Assembly (NCBI GenBank): GCA_964035575.1
Contig: OZ037833.1
Coordinates: 248,001 to 312,000, forward strand
Direction of reading: 5' to 3'
DNA: 64,000 nucleotides
DNA from: Rhynchopus sp. YZ270_cl-10
Taxonomy: Eukaryota; Euglenozoa; Diplonemea; Diplonemida; Diplonemidae
Positions 11,188-21,184 of this stretch are shown here, piece after piece. A program made the translations under genes and the position numbers. Under the pieces are notes generated by a model. That model saw nothing but the letters and a program-made list of their open reading frames with translations, was not told where the DNA came from and made no database searches. How positions within the stretch are numbered: position 1 is the stretch's first letter; the number at the start of each line of letters is the position of its first letter.

Positions 11188-11308
11188 TTGCAGACAACAA
11201 CGCAGCGTAACGCAGTGCAACGGAGTGGTTGTTAGGAAATAATACAAACCGTAAGGATCGGTCCTTTTTGGAATCGAAGGATGAAAATTGTGTGTATAAA
11301 TTCGATAG
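11188..11308. repeat. Right arm of the inverted repeat flanking LRR copy A
   Basis: Reverse complement of 9424..9550 with few differences and one 10-bp unit fewer. Together the arms bracket a 1.6 kb segment holding the intact LRR gene and its leader. Confidence 0.75.
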
Positions 11309-12344
11309 TCCTGCATTTGTTGAAAATTAGTGTAGCTACCCAGAGCCGGACTCCATCACTTTTTGTGTTTCGCTTCACAACTTTAGGTATTCTCTCCTTC
11401 ACCTCTGCACCCTATAAGAGAGAGGAGAGGCTGAAAAAGAAACGTGGAGACAACAAAAAGAGAAAAATTCCACCCCACCCCCAACCCCCAAACCCACACA
11501 CCCTCTGGTTAATTCACCTCCCCCACAATACCCCACCCAAAAAAAACACACCAGACCTTTAAAAAAAAATGGGGACAAACAGCCCCCACTCTCCCCATCC
11601 TTTTCCCTTGTTTTTTGTTTTTGTTTTTTTCCGCCTATTTTTTAGGGAAAGAGATAAGCAGATTACTTCCTACTGCGTTTGTTGCTAGCAAACAGTACCC
11701 GCTGGCTTACAACTAGCGCATGGACTAGTGTGACAAAGAACTACGTGGTTCTCTAGAGGAGATCACTGCTGAGGCGGAGACAAGGCGATTACTGCCTTAA
11801 TGATGGATCCGACACGTGCTCCCGTGCTGAAGCGCCATCAAAATATATTGCGATGGTCTTACAGTCCCCGCAGGAGAAAATGCGAACTACGTCAAGGAGA
11901 AGAAATCTCTCAAGGATTTGTAGACCGTACCAGAAACCCAAAACACTTTGCCCTGGAGTGACAGAAATGAGGTGAGAGCATAAGAGTAGCAGGGTGTGTG
12001 AATAAAACGACAATGAGACGGCTTGAATCACTTCCCACCCACAATACTTTGTCCTAAAAGTTGTTTCATATACTATCCACTCTACTGAATAGAAGGTATA
12101 ATAGGGTGCACTAAATGTACCCAAACTTTTTTCTTTACTTTATGTGGATTGTTTGTTTCTGATGAGACTAAAAGTTGAAATACAAAGCCCTCTCATGACA
12201 GTGTACCTTGGGGGGTACCTAGGGGAGAAATTAAAAGCCACCGTTGCAAACGCCTCTGGGACGCAGGCATAAAGCCACCTAAGTGTCTCGCGGGAACTAA
12301 AGGGTTATCGCATTTTTGGGCCACAAAACCCGGACATAGTAATC
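11309..12344. other. Intergenic, no gene recognised
   Basis: AT-rich with a C-rich stretch near 11470-11530. It includes a copy of the dispersed 'ccctctcatgacagtgtacc' repeat at 12190-12210. A phrase at 12240-12310 ('cgcctctgggacgcaggcat') recurs before the 3' tail of LRR copy E at 51670. Confidence 0.5.
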
Positions 12345-12576
12345 CCGTTCTTCAAATGTGTGCTCCACAAATATCTGCTCCACTTCTCAAGTTCTGCCTT
12401 GAGACGCTTGTACTCTGCCGCCAACTGCAAGTTCTGAGTGACGATTTTCGTTCATCCGCATCGCCAAGTTGTGCTCCTCCCATATCTTATGCATATCAGC
12501 CTGCAGGTCTTACTGTGTCCGTGCTGCTGGCTCTGCTGGCTGCATCGTCACCGGCACCATCGGCTTCGCCATCATA
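12345..12576 (-). pseudogene. Decayed coiled-coil tail behind LRR copy B
   Basis: Downstream of the LRR stop, the minus strand carries a sequence conserved behind copies B, C, D and E. It reads as a helical, Glu/Lys-rich peptide (pieces include MHKIWEEHNLAMRMNENRH, QLAAEYKRLKAELEK and FVEHTFEERDYYVRVL), but the pieces lie in different frames. The same frame breaks occur in the copies compared. This suggests a once-translated coiled-coil segment that had already decayed, or was already part of a 3' UTR, before the family spread. Confidence 0.5.
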
Positions 12577-13489
12577 TCATGCGTCAACTTCTTCTATTCC
12601 ACTGTCGACAACGATGTGCACGTTGCTAGGAAGCCGTCCAGCCAAAGTGACTGCTTGCATGCTGGTGAGGTGAACGGTCGACAACGTCGTGCAACCATCT
12701 AGGAACCAGTCCCCAATCGAAGTGACTGCTTTCATGCCGGTGAAATCAATAGTCGACAACGTCGCGCAATTATATAAGAAGCCGATCCCGATCGAAGTGA
12801 CTGCTTTCATGCCTGTGAGGTCAACAGTCGACAACGTCGTGCAATTAGATAAGAAGTCGTTCCCGATCGAAGTGACTGCTTTTCATGCCGGTGAAATCAA
12901 CAGTCGACAACATCGTGCAATTAGATAAGAAGCCGTTCCCGATCGAAGTGACTGCTTGCATGCCTGAGAGCTCAACAGTCGACAACATTGTACAGTCAGC
13001 GAGGAACCAGTTCCCAATTGCGGTGACGAAGGGCAACTTTGATAGGTCCAGTATGGTGTCGCAGTGAGGAAGGGAAGTGTCACGAATGTCATCCACAATC
13101 GACACGCAACTGGAACCAATGCACGTTACTGCACTATTCCCGAAGAAGTCATCTGGGATCGCAGTCACAACTTCTGCCTGCAGAAGCAAGGAAGCCACCT
13201 TCGGATCGGTCACCTCCTTCAACCTTTCATCTGTGATGTTGGTCTCACCCAGTGCATGAAGTGCTGCTATGGCCTCGTATTTCGTCGTTTTCGTCAGTAC
13301 TACTTTGTCCCCAGCACTCAGTTCTGTGATGTCCTCCCCTTCCTCCTTCCCTCCGAAGCCCATATGAAAGCTGTCTTCGGCCAACCCCGTTGCTGTCGCC
13401 ACCTTCCGACGCAGGGCCTCCGTTGTGTCATCCTCACCCACCTCAATCACATGCTTCGTTTCGTCATAGCCCTGTATCGTCACATCCAT
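12577..13489 (-). pseudogene. Ubiquitin-like/BspA-type LRR protein, copy B (frameshifted)
   Basis: The ATG at 13489 starts the family's ubiquitin-like head, followed by the linker and several 25-residue LRRs. An extra T in 'gactgcttttcatgcc' near 12880, where sister repeats have three Ts, shifts the frame. The remaining LRRs and the family C-terminus (ending GIEEVDA) continue in another frame to 12577. It is otherwise full length, so it is either a young pseudogene or carries a sequencing error. The repeats are nearly identical to those of copies C and D. Confidence 0.7.
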
Positions 13490-13915
13490 TATTTGTGTGT
13501 CTCTCTGTTTGTGGTGTTGTGGGATCAGGGAAGAAACAGGGAACCCAACTCCCCCACGGAATCGCCAACTAGTTGCTCTATGACCACACGCAGACATATG
13601 GCACTTTGCTATGAAGTCGTCCAGCCGAAATATGTGCAATGGTGTGTTCAAGTTCTTTTTTTTTAAAGGCGACACGGTTTGGAGAGGGTGAGTGAGTTAC
13701 GTATTTTTATTTTTTTGCCGTGCCTCCCTATAAAGGGCACGTTGTGTGTATCTGCACCTTCACACCCACAACTCTCCCAGACAAAACGCTCTGCAACAAC
13801 ACAGCGCATAGGGAGTTGCTACCCAGTGGTCTTACATCATGCAGAGCAATCAAAAGACTGACACTCTAAAATGCCTCCCCCTCCCACGGGCATATAATAA
13901 TAACATATTATATAT
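13490..13915. other. Shared 5' leader and upstream region of the LRR family (copy B)
   Basis: Upstream of the copy B ATG the DNA matches copies C and F over several hundred bases, including the 'gtggtgttgtgggatcaggg' leader and a block near 13780-13880 with 'aaaacgctctgcaacaacac'. The duplication that spread these copies therefore carried upstream sequence too. No other gene is seen. Confidence 0.6.
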
Positions 13916-14859
13916 CAGTCAATAACTGAACCACCGGGACATTTCTCCCAAGGTTCGTTGAACAAAAAACTGATCGTCAAAAAAAATTGTCCGACCCCGC
14001 AATTGAAAGATTTTGAGCAGCGGAATGCAAAGAAATAAAAATAAAAATAAAATAAATTTTTTTTTGAACTCCAGATTGGTGAATCCCAAAAAGTCGAAAA
14101 TGAATTGCATGAATGCGACCCACCGAAATTTTTTTTTAAAAAAATTTAAAACCCTGCGGGGATGGATTTCCGAGTCGATATCTTTTAATTGCGGGGTCGC
14201 ACGATTTCTGGAAATGAGTAGAAGTTAAAAATTCTTCTGTACATGGGTAGTTGTGGCTGTACACCGTGGAAAACGGCGTACAGCCAGTCTAAACTGACAC
14301 ATACATTTTAGGTCAAAAATACTCATTTCTGAGCGCAAAGTGACGCCATCACAGCAGGCACAGACTCCCGAGAACCGAAAAAAAAAATTTTTTTTCCCGA
14401 TTTTTTGTAGGCAAAAAATGGCCACCAACCAGTACCCCTTCAGACTTCCCTTAAGACTTTGTACAGAGAGCCCCCCACACAAAAACCAGGTTCCAGGGGG
14501 GTCAGGAGGGTGGCTGCGTAACAGTGAGGATCACTTTTTTTTCTTTGTCAAAAGTGATATTTTGACTGTTTTGCACGATCTGAATCCATTCGAACAGTTT
14601 TTTTTGAATTTTGAGGATTTTTTTGTAAAATACTACCGCCCAGGCTTATACCTGAAAACCGGAAAAACTGGTTTTGGTCGAGGCCCTCACACATCTGAGG
14701 TGAACCAACGACATCAAAAGTTTTCAAAACTCAGCGGGGATGGGTTTCCGAGTCGATATCTTTTAATTGCGGGGTCGGACAATTTTTTTTGACGAGTAGA
14801 AATTAAAAAATTTTCTGTACAAAAACGGAAAAAAGTCCCGGTGGCTCAATTATTGACTG
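13916..14859. mobile_element. Non-autonomous element with terminal inverted repeats (0.94 kb)
   Basis: The left end CAGTCAATAACTGAACCACC and the reverse complement of the right end, CAGTCAATAATTGAGCCACC, match with two differences, and the match continues through CGGGAC. A second inverted block ('ttgtccgaccccgcaatt' near 13987-14004, reverse-complemented near 14767-14784) lies inside the ends. A direct partial copy of the inner block sits at 14175-14240. ATATAT flanks both ends (13910..13915 and 14860..14865) and may be the target duplication, although its simplicity makes this weak. No transposase is present. Confidence 0.6.
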
Positions 14860-14944
14860 ATATATAATTAAGACTTTTGTAACCATGACTCTTGTGAAGC
14901 CAGATGTAAATCTGAGGAAACACAACAGTGCTAAAATGCTACTT

Positions 14945-16675
14945 CTAGGAACACATCTGAGAGCAGCACACAACACTGCACGTCCCAGAAGGAACTGCTT
15001 GTGCTGGTGTACCAACCCCTCCCGCAGCTGTCCATGCCATAGCAACGTCAAGGTCAGACTGCTCACCACGCAGGTACCCACGCACCACTGTGTTGTACTT
15101 GTCCCAATGCTTCCCACCTATAGTGTACATCCACTCGTCAACTGCTCCTGCTGAAGTACTTAGCTGAGCCATCACTTCTGCCACAACCTGTGCCTCACAG
15201 CCAGAGGCAACCTCCACCTTGCACGGAAGCAGACGCAGCTGGTGTTCGCACTCAGCATCGCTGAAGCACATCCTGTTGCATACCACATCACACCCCAGCA
15301 TACGCCCCGCACGTTCCAGCCCGTTCACATCACGCACAAGCTCCCCCACCATGCTGAACCGACGCATCACCTCACAACCCATGTCACCACGCAGCACCTT
15401 CCCAGTCGCAACACCAGCATTCACCTTCTCACAAAAGCTGCTCGCACCCTTCAGAAGCAGGCTTGCTGCGTGCAGTGCAGATGTGGCATGTGTCGCACAC
15501 TGCTTTGAGGCGTTGAACGAACAGTGGATCCTGTCCCCGATGAACACGTCCACCATTCCACGTCTTGTCTCTGTTGCCTGCAGGGTCTTCAGGAGGAGAG
15601 TGGTGAAGAAGGAGGAGTAGGTCGCACTGTCCTTCTCCAGCAAATGCAGGGTGTCCTTCACGTTCAGTGTCAGCAGGGTTGTCTTTACTGAGGACAGACC
15701 CAGTGGCAGGCACACTGGCATGGTCTCGAGTCTGCAATGTGAGGACTCTGTAGATTTACCTGAGCTCTCTGTCACGTCGTCCTCTTCACCATCTGATTGC
15801 ATGTCCACCTCGTCCACCTCATCCTCAAACGGCAGACACGTCTTCGGGAGGTACGCTTTGTACATGCGCAGGTTCTTCTCCAGTCTCCACAGGGCAGAAG
15901 TCATCCCCTCAGGCAGGTCACCCCCATGCACGTCCAGCATCTCCGCCACCTGCTCCACGTCGTACCCCGCAAGAAGCGACGCAATCTCCTGCACAACGCT
16001 GATCGTGCGCCGCATTGACTCCTGCTCCTTCAGCACATTGTGCGCAAACCTGCGTGTCACGAAGAAGTCCATCAGGAAGACAAAAAGAGTGGAAACGGAG
16101 CCACGCGGGGGAAATGGTGTCTTGCAGGGCAGGAACTCGCAGTCTGTCTTTTCTAGAATCAGCGCTCTCCTGCTGTGTTCACCTTCGTACGGCAATAACC
16201 CAGGAAGGTCAAACAAGCCAAACCTGAAGGATTCCTCACATGCCATTAGACACAACCACATCACTGTCGCACACACGAACCATGCACTGTACCGTTCTGC
16301 CACTTGCATCACAAGCAACATGTCCACAACCAGGATCAGAAATGGCCAGCCCAGTATACCATGAGTGCGCGCCTGCAGATCCCACATGAAGACTCCAATG
16401 CCAGAGACGTAGAGCATGCCCACCACAAACGCGGTGTGCAGTTGCTGCTTGCAGAGCACCTTAACGATGGCAACAAACGCAGCTATCACGATTATGCCAG
16501 ACCCAACTTCGTTAACAATCCGGTGTTTCACGTCGATCCTCCCTTGATTAAAAGAAGACACCATCAGCGTCGCAACCACCGACACCACAGAAAACCCAAA
16601 CATGATGGTGCGCTTCTTCGCCTCATCAGCACTGAGAGACCCGTCAATGGTCAGCGCGCTGTTCAGGCACCGCAT
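14945..16675 (-). CDS. Multi-pass membrane protein with a class III nucleotide cyclase-like domain
   Basis: The start is the ATG at 16675 (MRCLNSALTIDG); the longer frame begins with GTG. Five or so hydrophobic segments occupy residues 25 to about 150. An acidic linker follows (about residues 280-310), then a class III adenylate/guanylate cyclase-like domain around residues 340-490. The second metal-site motif (VDVFIGDRIHCSF), the 'GVATGKVLRGDMG' strand-turn and the catalytic 'VNGLER' (Asn, then Arg four residues on) are all visible. The first metal-binding Asp, normally in 'FaDI', appears as Asn in 'LLTLNVKDTL'. The protein may thus be a weak or inactive cyclase acting as a sensor or dimer partner. 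The last ~25 residues are Cys/Ser-rich. Membrane cyclases of this layout are common in protists. Coding status is strong; activity is doubtful. Confidence 0.75.
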   Translation of the reverse strand: MRCLNSALTIDGSLSADEAKKRTIMFGFSVVSVVATLMVSSFNQGRIDVKHRIVNEVGSGIIVIAAFVAIVKVLCKQQLHTAFVVGMLYVSGIGVFMWDLQARTHGILGWPFLILVVDMLLVMQVAERYSAWFVCATVMWLCLMACEESFRFGLFDLPGLLPYEGEHSRRALILEKTDCEFLPCKTPFPPRGSVSTLFVFLMDFFVTRRFAHNVLKEQESMRRTISVVQEIASLLAGYDVEQVAEMLDVHGGDLPEGMTSALWRLEKNLRMYKAYLPKTCLPFEDEVDEVDMQSDGEEDDVTESSGKSTESSHCRLETMPVCLPLGLSSVKTTLLTLNVKDTLHLLEKDSATYSSFFTTLLLKTLQATETRRGMVDVFIGDRIHCSFNASKQCATHATSALHAASLLLKGASSFCEKVNAGVATGKVLRGDMGCEVMRRFSMVGELVRDVNGLERAGRMLGCDVVCNRMCFSDAECEHQLRLLPCKVEVASGCEAQVVAEVMAQLSTSAGAVDEWMYTIGGKHWDKYNTVVRGYLRGEQSDLDVAMAWTAAGGVGTPAQAVPSGTCSVVCCSQMCS

Positions 16676-17795
16676 CGTTGCTTTTTTGATGCTCACAAAC
16701 CTTTGCTATGCAGCAGGGGGTGTGTGGATGTGTGTACACTGGGGTGGGTGGTGTGGTTAACGGGGTAATACTCCTCGAGGCTTTTTGAAAAATATTGTTC
16801 CACCGCTCAAACACGGTTCCTCTGTTCGGTTTCTTTTTCAAAATGTCGCCTTGCTTCTTCATGCCTCCGCAAATAAAGAACTTGAGGACCAGTGTAAGTA
16901 CTATGCATGGGCGTTGCAGAAGGGAAGGCAGACGGTGAATCTCACGCACCGACACAACCGCGGGTTATCGCACCCCCCGGAGTGGCAGTGCCTGTCAACG
17001 TAAATGTCACATACACAAAGAAAAGACAGTAAGGTTGGGTTGGACGGAATCCAGCCTCTCTGCGCAGCCTCTTGAGGGGTGCTTGTTGCACGCACAGTTG
17101 AGTTAGAAGGTGAGAATGTGTGTTGTTGAATTTTGGAGAGAAAAAAATGGTTCACCTTTTTTGTGAGGACTGCACAAAAAATAAAAAAGGAATACCATAC
17201 AAGCATTGTTAGAATCTCCTACACAAAAAATACCCAGATTTTTTGGGAATAAAAAGTAGCCGGTGCATAGATGACCTAAGGTTCCCATGCTATGCCCAAC
17301 AAAATAAGTACCGCGATTGGAAATATTATGAACCGAATTAAGTACCAAATGTCCCGAAAAAACCTCAAACGTACCATTATTAATTCGGCTGCCGCTCGTG
17401 AACAAATCCATTTCGTGGTTTACAGAGATTTATATACCATAGTAGAACTGAGGCTGAACCTCAGTTTTGAAGAAAAAAAATTTTTTGGGGTGATCTGGGG
17501 TCTTTTTTTTCAAGATTATTCACTAGCCATTCACAAAAATTCACAAAAATTCACAAATATTCACAAAAACCTACACACCCGCGTATCACGTGTTTTTCCG
17601 CCTCGTTGTGAATTTTCGTGAATTTTTGTGTTTTTTTGTGATTTTTTGTGATTTTTTTTGGTTTTTGGTGTGGTGCATAACCGATTACCCGTGTGCCAAC
17701 CAGTTTAAACGACGGCATTTGCATTTCCGGAATCCGCCCGGCCAGTGGTGGGGTCAATTTGCCGAAATGGACAAGTTCTCGTTTTTGGTCAATTT
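16676..17795. other. Intergenic, repeat-bearing
   Basis: No gene found. Near 17525-17660, 'attcacaaaa' repeats on the left and 'tgtgaatttt..gtgaattttt' on the right form a loose inverted repeat; a related phrase is at 63555. A copy of the dispersed ~90-bp unit ('ggtggggtcaatttgcc') lies at about 17700-17795, directly against the 9-bp array. Confidence 0.5.
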
Positions 17796-18240
17796 CACAG
17801 TATGCACAGTATACACAGTATACACAGTATACACAGTATACACAGTATACACAGTATACACAGTATACACAGTATACACAGTATACACAGTATACACAGT
17901 ATACACAGTATACACAGTATACACAGTATACACAGTATACACAGTATACACAGTATACACAGTATACACAGTATACACAGTATACACAGTATACACAGTA
18001 TACACAGTATACACAGTATACACAGTATACACAGTATACACAGTATACACAGTATACACAGTATACACAGTATACACAGTATACACAGTATACACAGTAT
18101 ACACAGTATACACAGTATACACAGTATACACAGTATACACAGTATACACAGTATACACAGTATACACAGTATACACAGTATACACAGTATACACAGTATA
18201 CACAGTATACACAGTATACACAGTATACACAGTATACACA
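17796..18240. repeat. Tandem array, 9-bp unit (ACACAGTAT)
   Basis: About 49 copies, nearly perfect; only the first copies differ (one TATGC). Because the unit length is a multiple of three and has no stop in any frame, all six frames stay open. The long Tyr-Thr-Val or His-Ser-Ile ORFs here are artefacts, not genes. Each unit junction contains the palindrome GTATAC. Confidence 0.97.
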
Positions 18241-18250
18241 GGGGATTGGG

Positions 18251-18482
18251 AGTACAGTACAGTACAGTACAGTACAGTACAGTACAGTACAGTACAGTAC
18301 AGTACAGTACAGTACAGTACAGTACAGTACAGTACAGTACAGTACAGTACAGTACAGTACAGTACAGTACAGTACAGTACAGTACAGTACAGTACAGTAC
18401 AGTACAGTACAGTACAGTACAGTACAGTACAGTACAGTACAGTACAGTACAGTACAGTACAGTACAGTACAGTACAGTACAG
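18251..18482. repeat. Tandem array, 5-bp unit (AGTAC)
   Basis: About 46 perfect copies, separated from the 9-bp array by only ten bases (GGGGATTGGG). The unit contains the palindrome GTAC. It resembles no telomere repeat I know. The two arrays share the core ACAGTA and may have a common origin. Confidence 0.97.
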
Positions 18483-19019
18483 AGATCACCCCAATTTTTG
18501 CAGATTTGGAGAAAAAGTTTTTTGCATTTTTTGGGGGAACTGGGTTGCTGACCGACCATGAAATCCCGTACCATACAGGCTGTGCCCAAATTTTTTTTTG
18601 CCTGCGGCGCCATTTTTCCTTTTTTGCTCCGCAAAAAAGGGTTCGTTGAGTGACTCTGTGGTGTAAAAGGCTAGATTTTTACACCGTACCCCTTTCGCCT
18701 GCGGCGCCATATTATATTATTATTTTTTGCTTCGCAAAAAAAATTGAGTCACGTCCTGATATGGGTGAAAATTGCACCCGGGTGCCCTTTTGTGCACTCC
18801 TCCTGAAGGGGTGAAAGGTGCTGTGAATGCTACCTTGCGTACTGGAGTCAGGCATAGTGCATGTGGGACCTGCTGGACCCTAGCCAGTGAAGCCCCCTGG
18901 GCTAGTACAATGATGATACTTCAATCTTAAGTACATTTCTTCAAAAAAGCCCCTCCGTGCCTCCTCAGGAATAGCAACCTCACTTTTTTTGCACTTTTGG
19001 TAAGGAAAAAAATCGTATA
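18483..19019. other. Gene-free repeat DNA
   Basis: Includes a module around 18600-18720 ('cgcctgcggcgccat', then 'gtggtgtaaaa', 'tttttacaccgtacc') that recurs around 19485-19545. No gene or clean element boundary was seen. Confidence 0.5.
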
Positions 19020-20958
19020 TAAAGGGGGGGTCCAAATAACTATATTATTCGGTAACTTTGAAAAGCCAAAATCGCGGCAAAAAAAAAAAGTTATTTGGAA
19101 CCTAAGTTATTTGGGGGTAAACTTATTTGGGCACTGAAAACAGGGTTTTTTCTCGTTGCCAACTTGGTGAAGCTTTTAGACACCGGTATTTGCATTTTTG
19201 GAATCCGTCCGGCCAGTGGCGGGGTCAATTTGCCAAAATGGACAAGTTCTCGTTTTTGATCAATTTCCTCGTAGTACACAGTAGCAGGACAGCACCAGAG
19301 GTCGGGGGTTGGGGGTCCAAAAGTCGGGAGTCGGCGGGAGGGTCAACTCTTATTTTCTGTTTTCCTGTTTTGTAGTTTGGTAAAGACCCCAGAAGACCCG
19401 ACCGCCCGAATGATGATGCTGCTTTAAATCTGTTTCGCCCCAGACTTCCTTCTCCAGCGTGGCTGCCGCCTAGATGATTATATCTGTGGTGTAAAAAACT
19501 AGCTTTTTACACCGTACCATAAAATTTTTTCGCCTGCGGCGCCATTTTATATAGTACACTATCAGTTTGGGGGAAAATTTTGAAAAATAAAAAAGGAGGT
19601 GAGAGGGGGCGAAGTTATTCGGTAACTTTTTCGGCACCCAAAATCTGAGAAAAAAACAAGTAATTGCTATCGGAAAAAAAACGGGGTGTGATGTGGAACT
19701 CCATCCTGAAAAGAAATACTCTACAACACGCCCAGCATCTGAAACGTTCAAGAAGGGGGGGCTGTCCTCTTCATCCAGCACCACCGTGTTCCAGCTCGTT
19801 TTTGTCCACAGGCTCCCCACATTGTCGTCGTCGTTGGAGCAGTGCGGAAGGAACACAGAATGCACAGACTACAACACATCGATCACACCAGGCACATCAG
19901 CACCTCCAGCAAATCGCCAGGATGCTACGGTGGTTTCGAAAATCACGCGGAGTTTTCCACAGCACACCCCGCTTTTTTCTTAGCAATTAGTTGTTCTTGT
20001 TGGTATTGTTATTTTCAACCACCTTCCTTCAACCCTTGTAGGGATCAGTTGTTATTTTTTTCGCGAAAACATGAAATTATACATTTCAAGAGAACAAATT
20101 AAAAAGGGTCCTTATTTGCATTTTTGGGCTCCGCCCGTGCAGTGGTGGGGTCCATCTCGAAAATTGGACAATTTTTGACCACTGAAATTTTGAGAAATAT
20201 GAGCCCGGTTGCTTTTTCGTGGGGCCCATTTTTGGCTAAAATTTTCCTCAAAATCAGGTTTTGTAAAATTGACCCTTTACTCCCCCCCCACATCGATTTC
20301 AATACTATACCTTACTTCACCTACGGTTGCCCTTACAGGGGGGGTGAAGGAAGGTAAGTTGAAAAAGGGTCCTTATTTGCATTTTTGGGCTCCGCCCGTG
20401 CAGTGGTGGGGTCAATCTCGAAAATTGGACAATTTTTGACCACTTAAATTTTGAGAAATATGAGCCCGGTTGCTTATACGTGGGGCCCATTTTTGGCTAA
20501 AATTTTCCTCAAAATCAGGTTTTGTAAAATTGACCCTTTACCCCCCCCCCCCCCCCCACATCGATTTCAATACTATACCTTACTTCACCTACGGTTGCCC
20601 TTACAGGGGGGGTGAAGGAAGGTAAGTTGAACAAATTAAAAAGGGTCCTTATTTGCATTTTTGGGCTCCGCCCGTGCAGTGGTGGGGTCCATCTCGAAAA
20701 TTGGACAATTTTTGACCACTTAAATTTTGAGAAATATGAGCCCGGTTGCTTTTTCGTGGGGCCCATTTTTGGCTAAAATTTTCCTCAAAATCAGGTTTTG
20801 TAAAATTGACCCTTTACTCCCCCCCCACATCGATTTCAATACTATACCTTACTTCACCTACGGTTGCCCTTACAGGGGGGGTGAAGGAAGGTAAGTTGAA
20901 AAGTTATTTGGGAAAATAGCTATTATTCGGGGGTAAACTTATTTGGGCCCCCCCTTTA
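19020..20958. mobile_element. Repeat block with weak terminal inverted repeats
   Basis: The left edge TAAAGGGGGGGTCCAAATAA and the reverse complement of the right edge, TAAAGGGGGGGCCCAAATAA, differ at one base. Phrases such as 'gttatttgg' and 'taaacttatttgggc' recur near both edges. No target duplication is evident, so the boundaries are tentative. Inside are a copy of the dispersed ~90-bp unit (19165-19265) and the three-unit tandem at 20100..20900. Confidence 0.4.
20100..20900. repeat. Three tandem copies of a ~270-bp unit
   Basis: Units begin near 20100, 20362 and 20636, each opening with 'aaaaagggtccttatttgca' and ending with a 'cctacggttgcccttacagg' block followed by a G run and 'gtgaagg'. 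They differ mainly in the length of the C run. The end block reappears in inverted orientation next to the 7-bp array at 26330-26396. The start of the unit is a variant of the dispersed ~90-bp family. Confidence 0.85.
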
Positions 20959-21184
20959 AATCCCTGGTGGTTTACATCTGAAAAAAAAAAAAAGATACAT
21001 CTTGGTTAGAGGGAGGGTTCGCTAGTTAGAAGAACCCTTTGGGAAATGTATTGGAGAAGAGATAAAAAGGAAGAAAAGAAAACTTGAAAGATTGAATCGA
21101 TCGCATCTTTGTAGAGTCTCGTGTACACCATCTTAGAACACTGAGTCAGTGTGTGTACGTCTCAAAGCAGGGGAAATGGTGTAA

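Noticed and set aside
17796-18240. CRISPR-like array
   Set aside because: No spacers; it is a plain short tandem repeat in eukaryotic DNA.
18251-18482. Possible telomere-like array (AGTAC repeats)
   Set aside because: Unit unlike known telomere repeats, and genes continue on both sides.
17551-18649. Long ORFs in all six frames through the 9-bp and 5-bp arrays
   Set aside because: Stop-free repeat units keep every frame open; the translations are simple repeats, not proteins.
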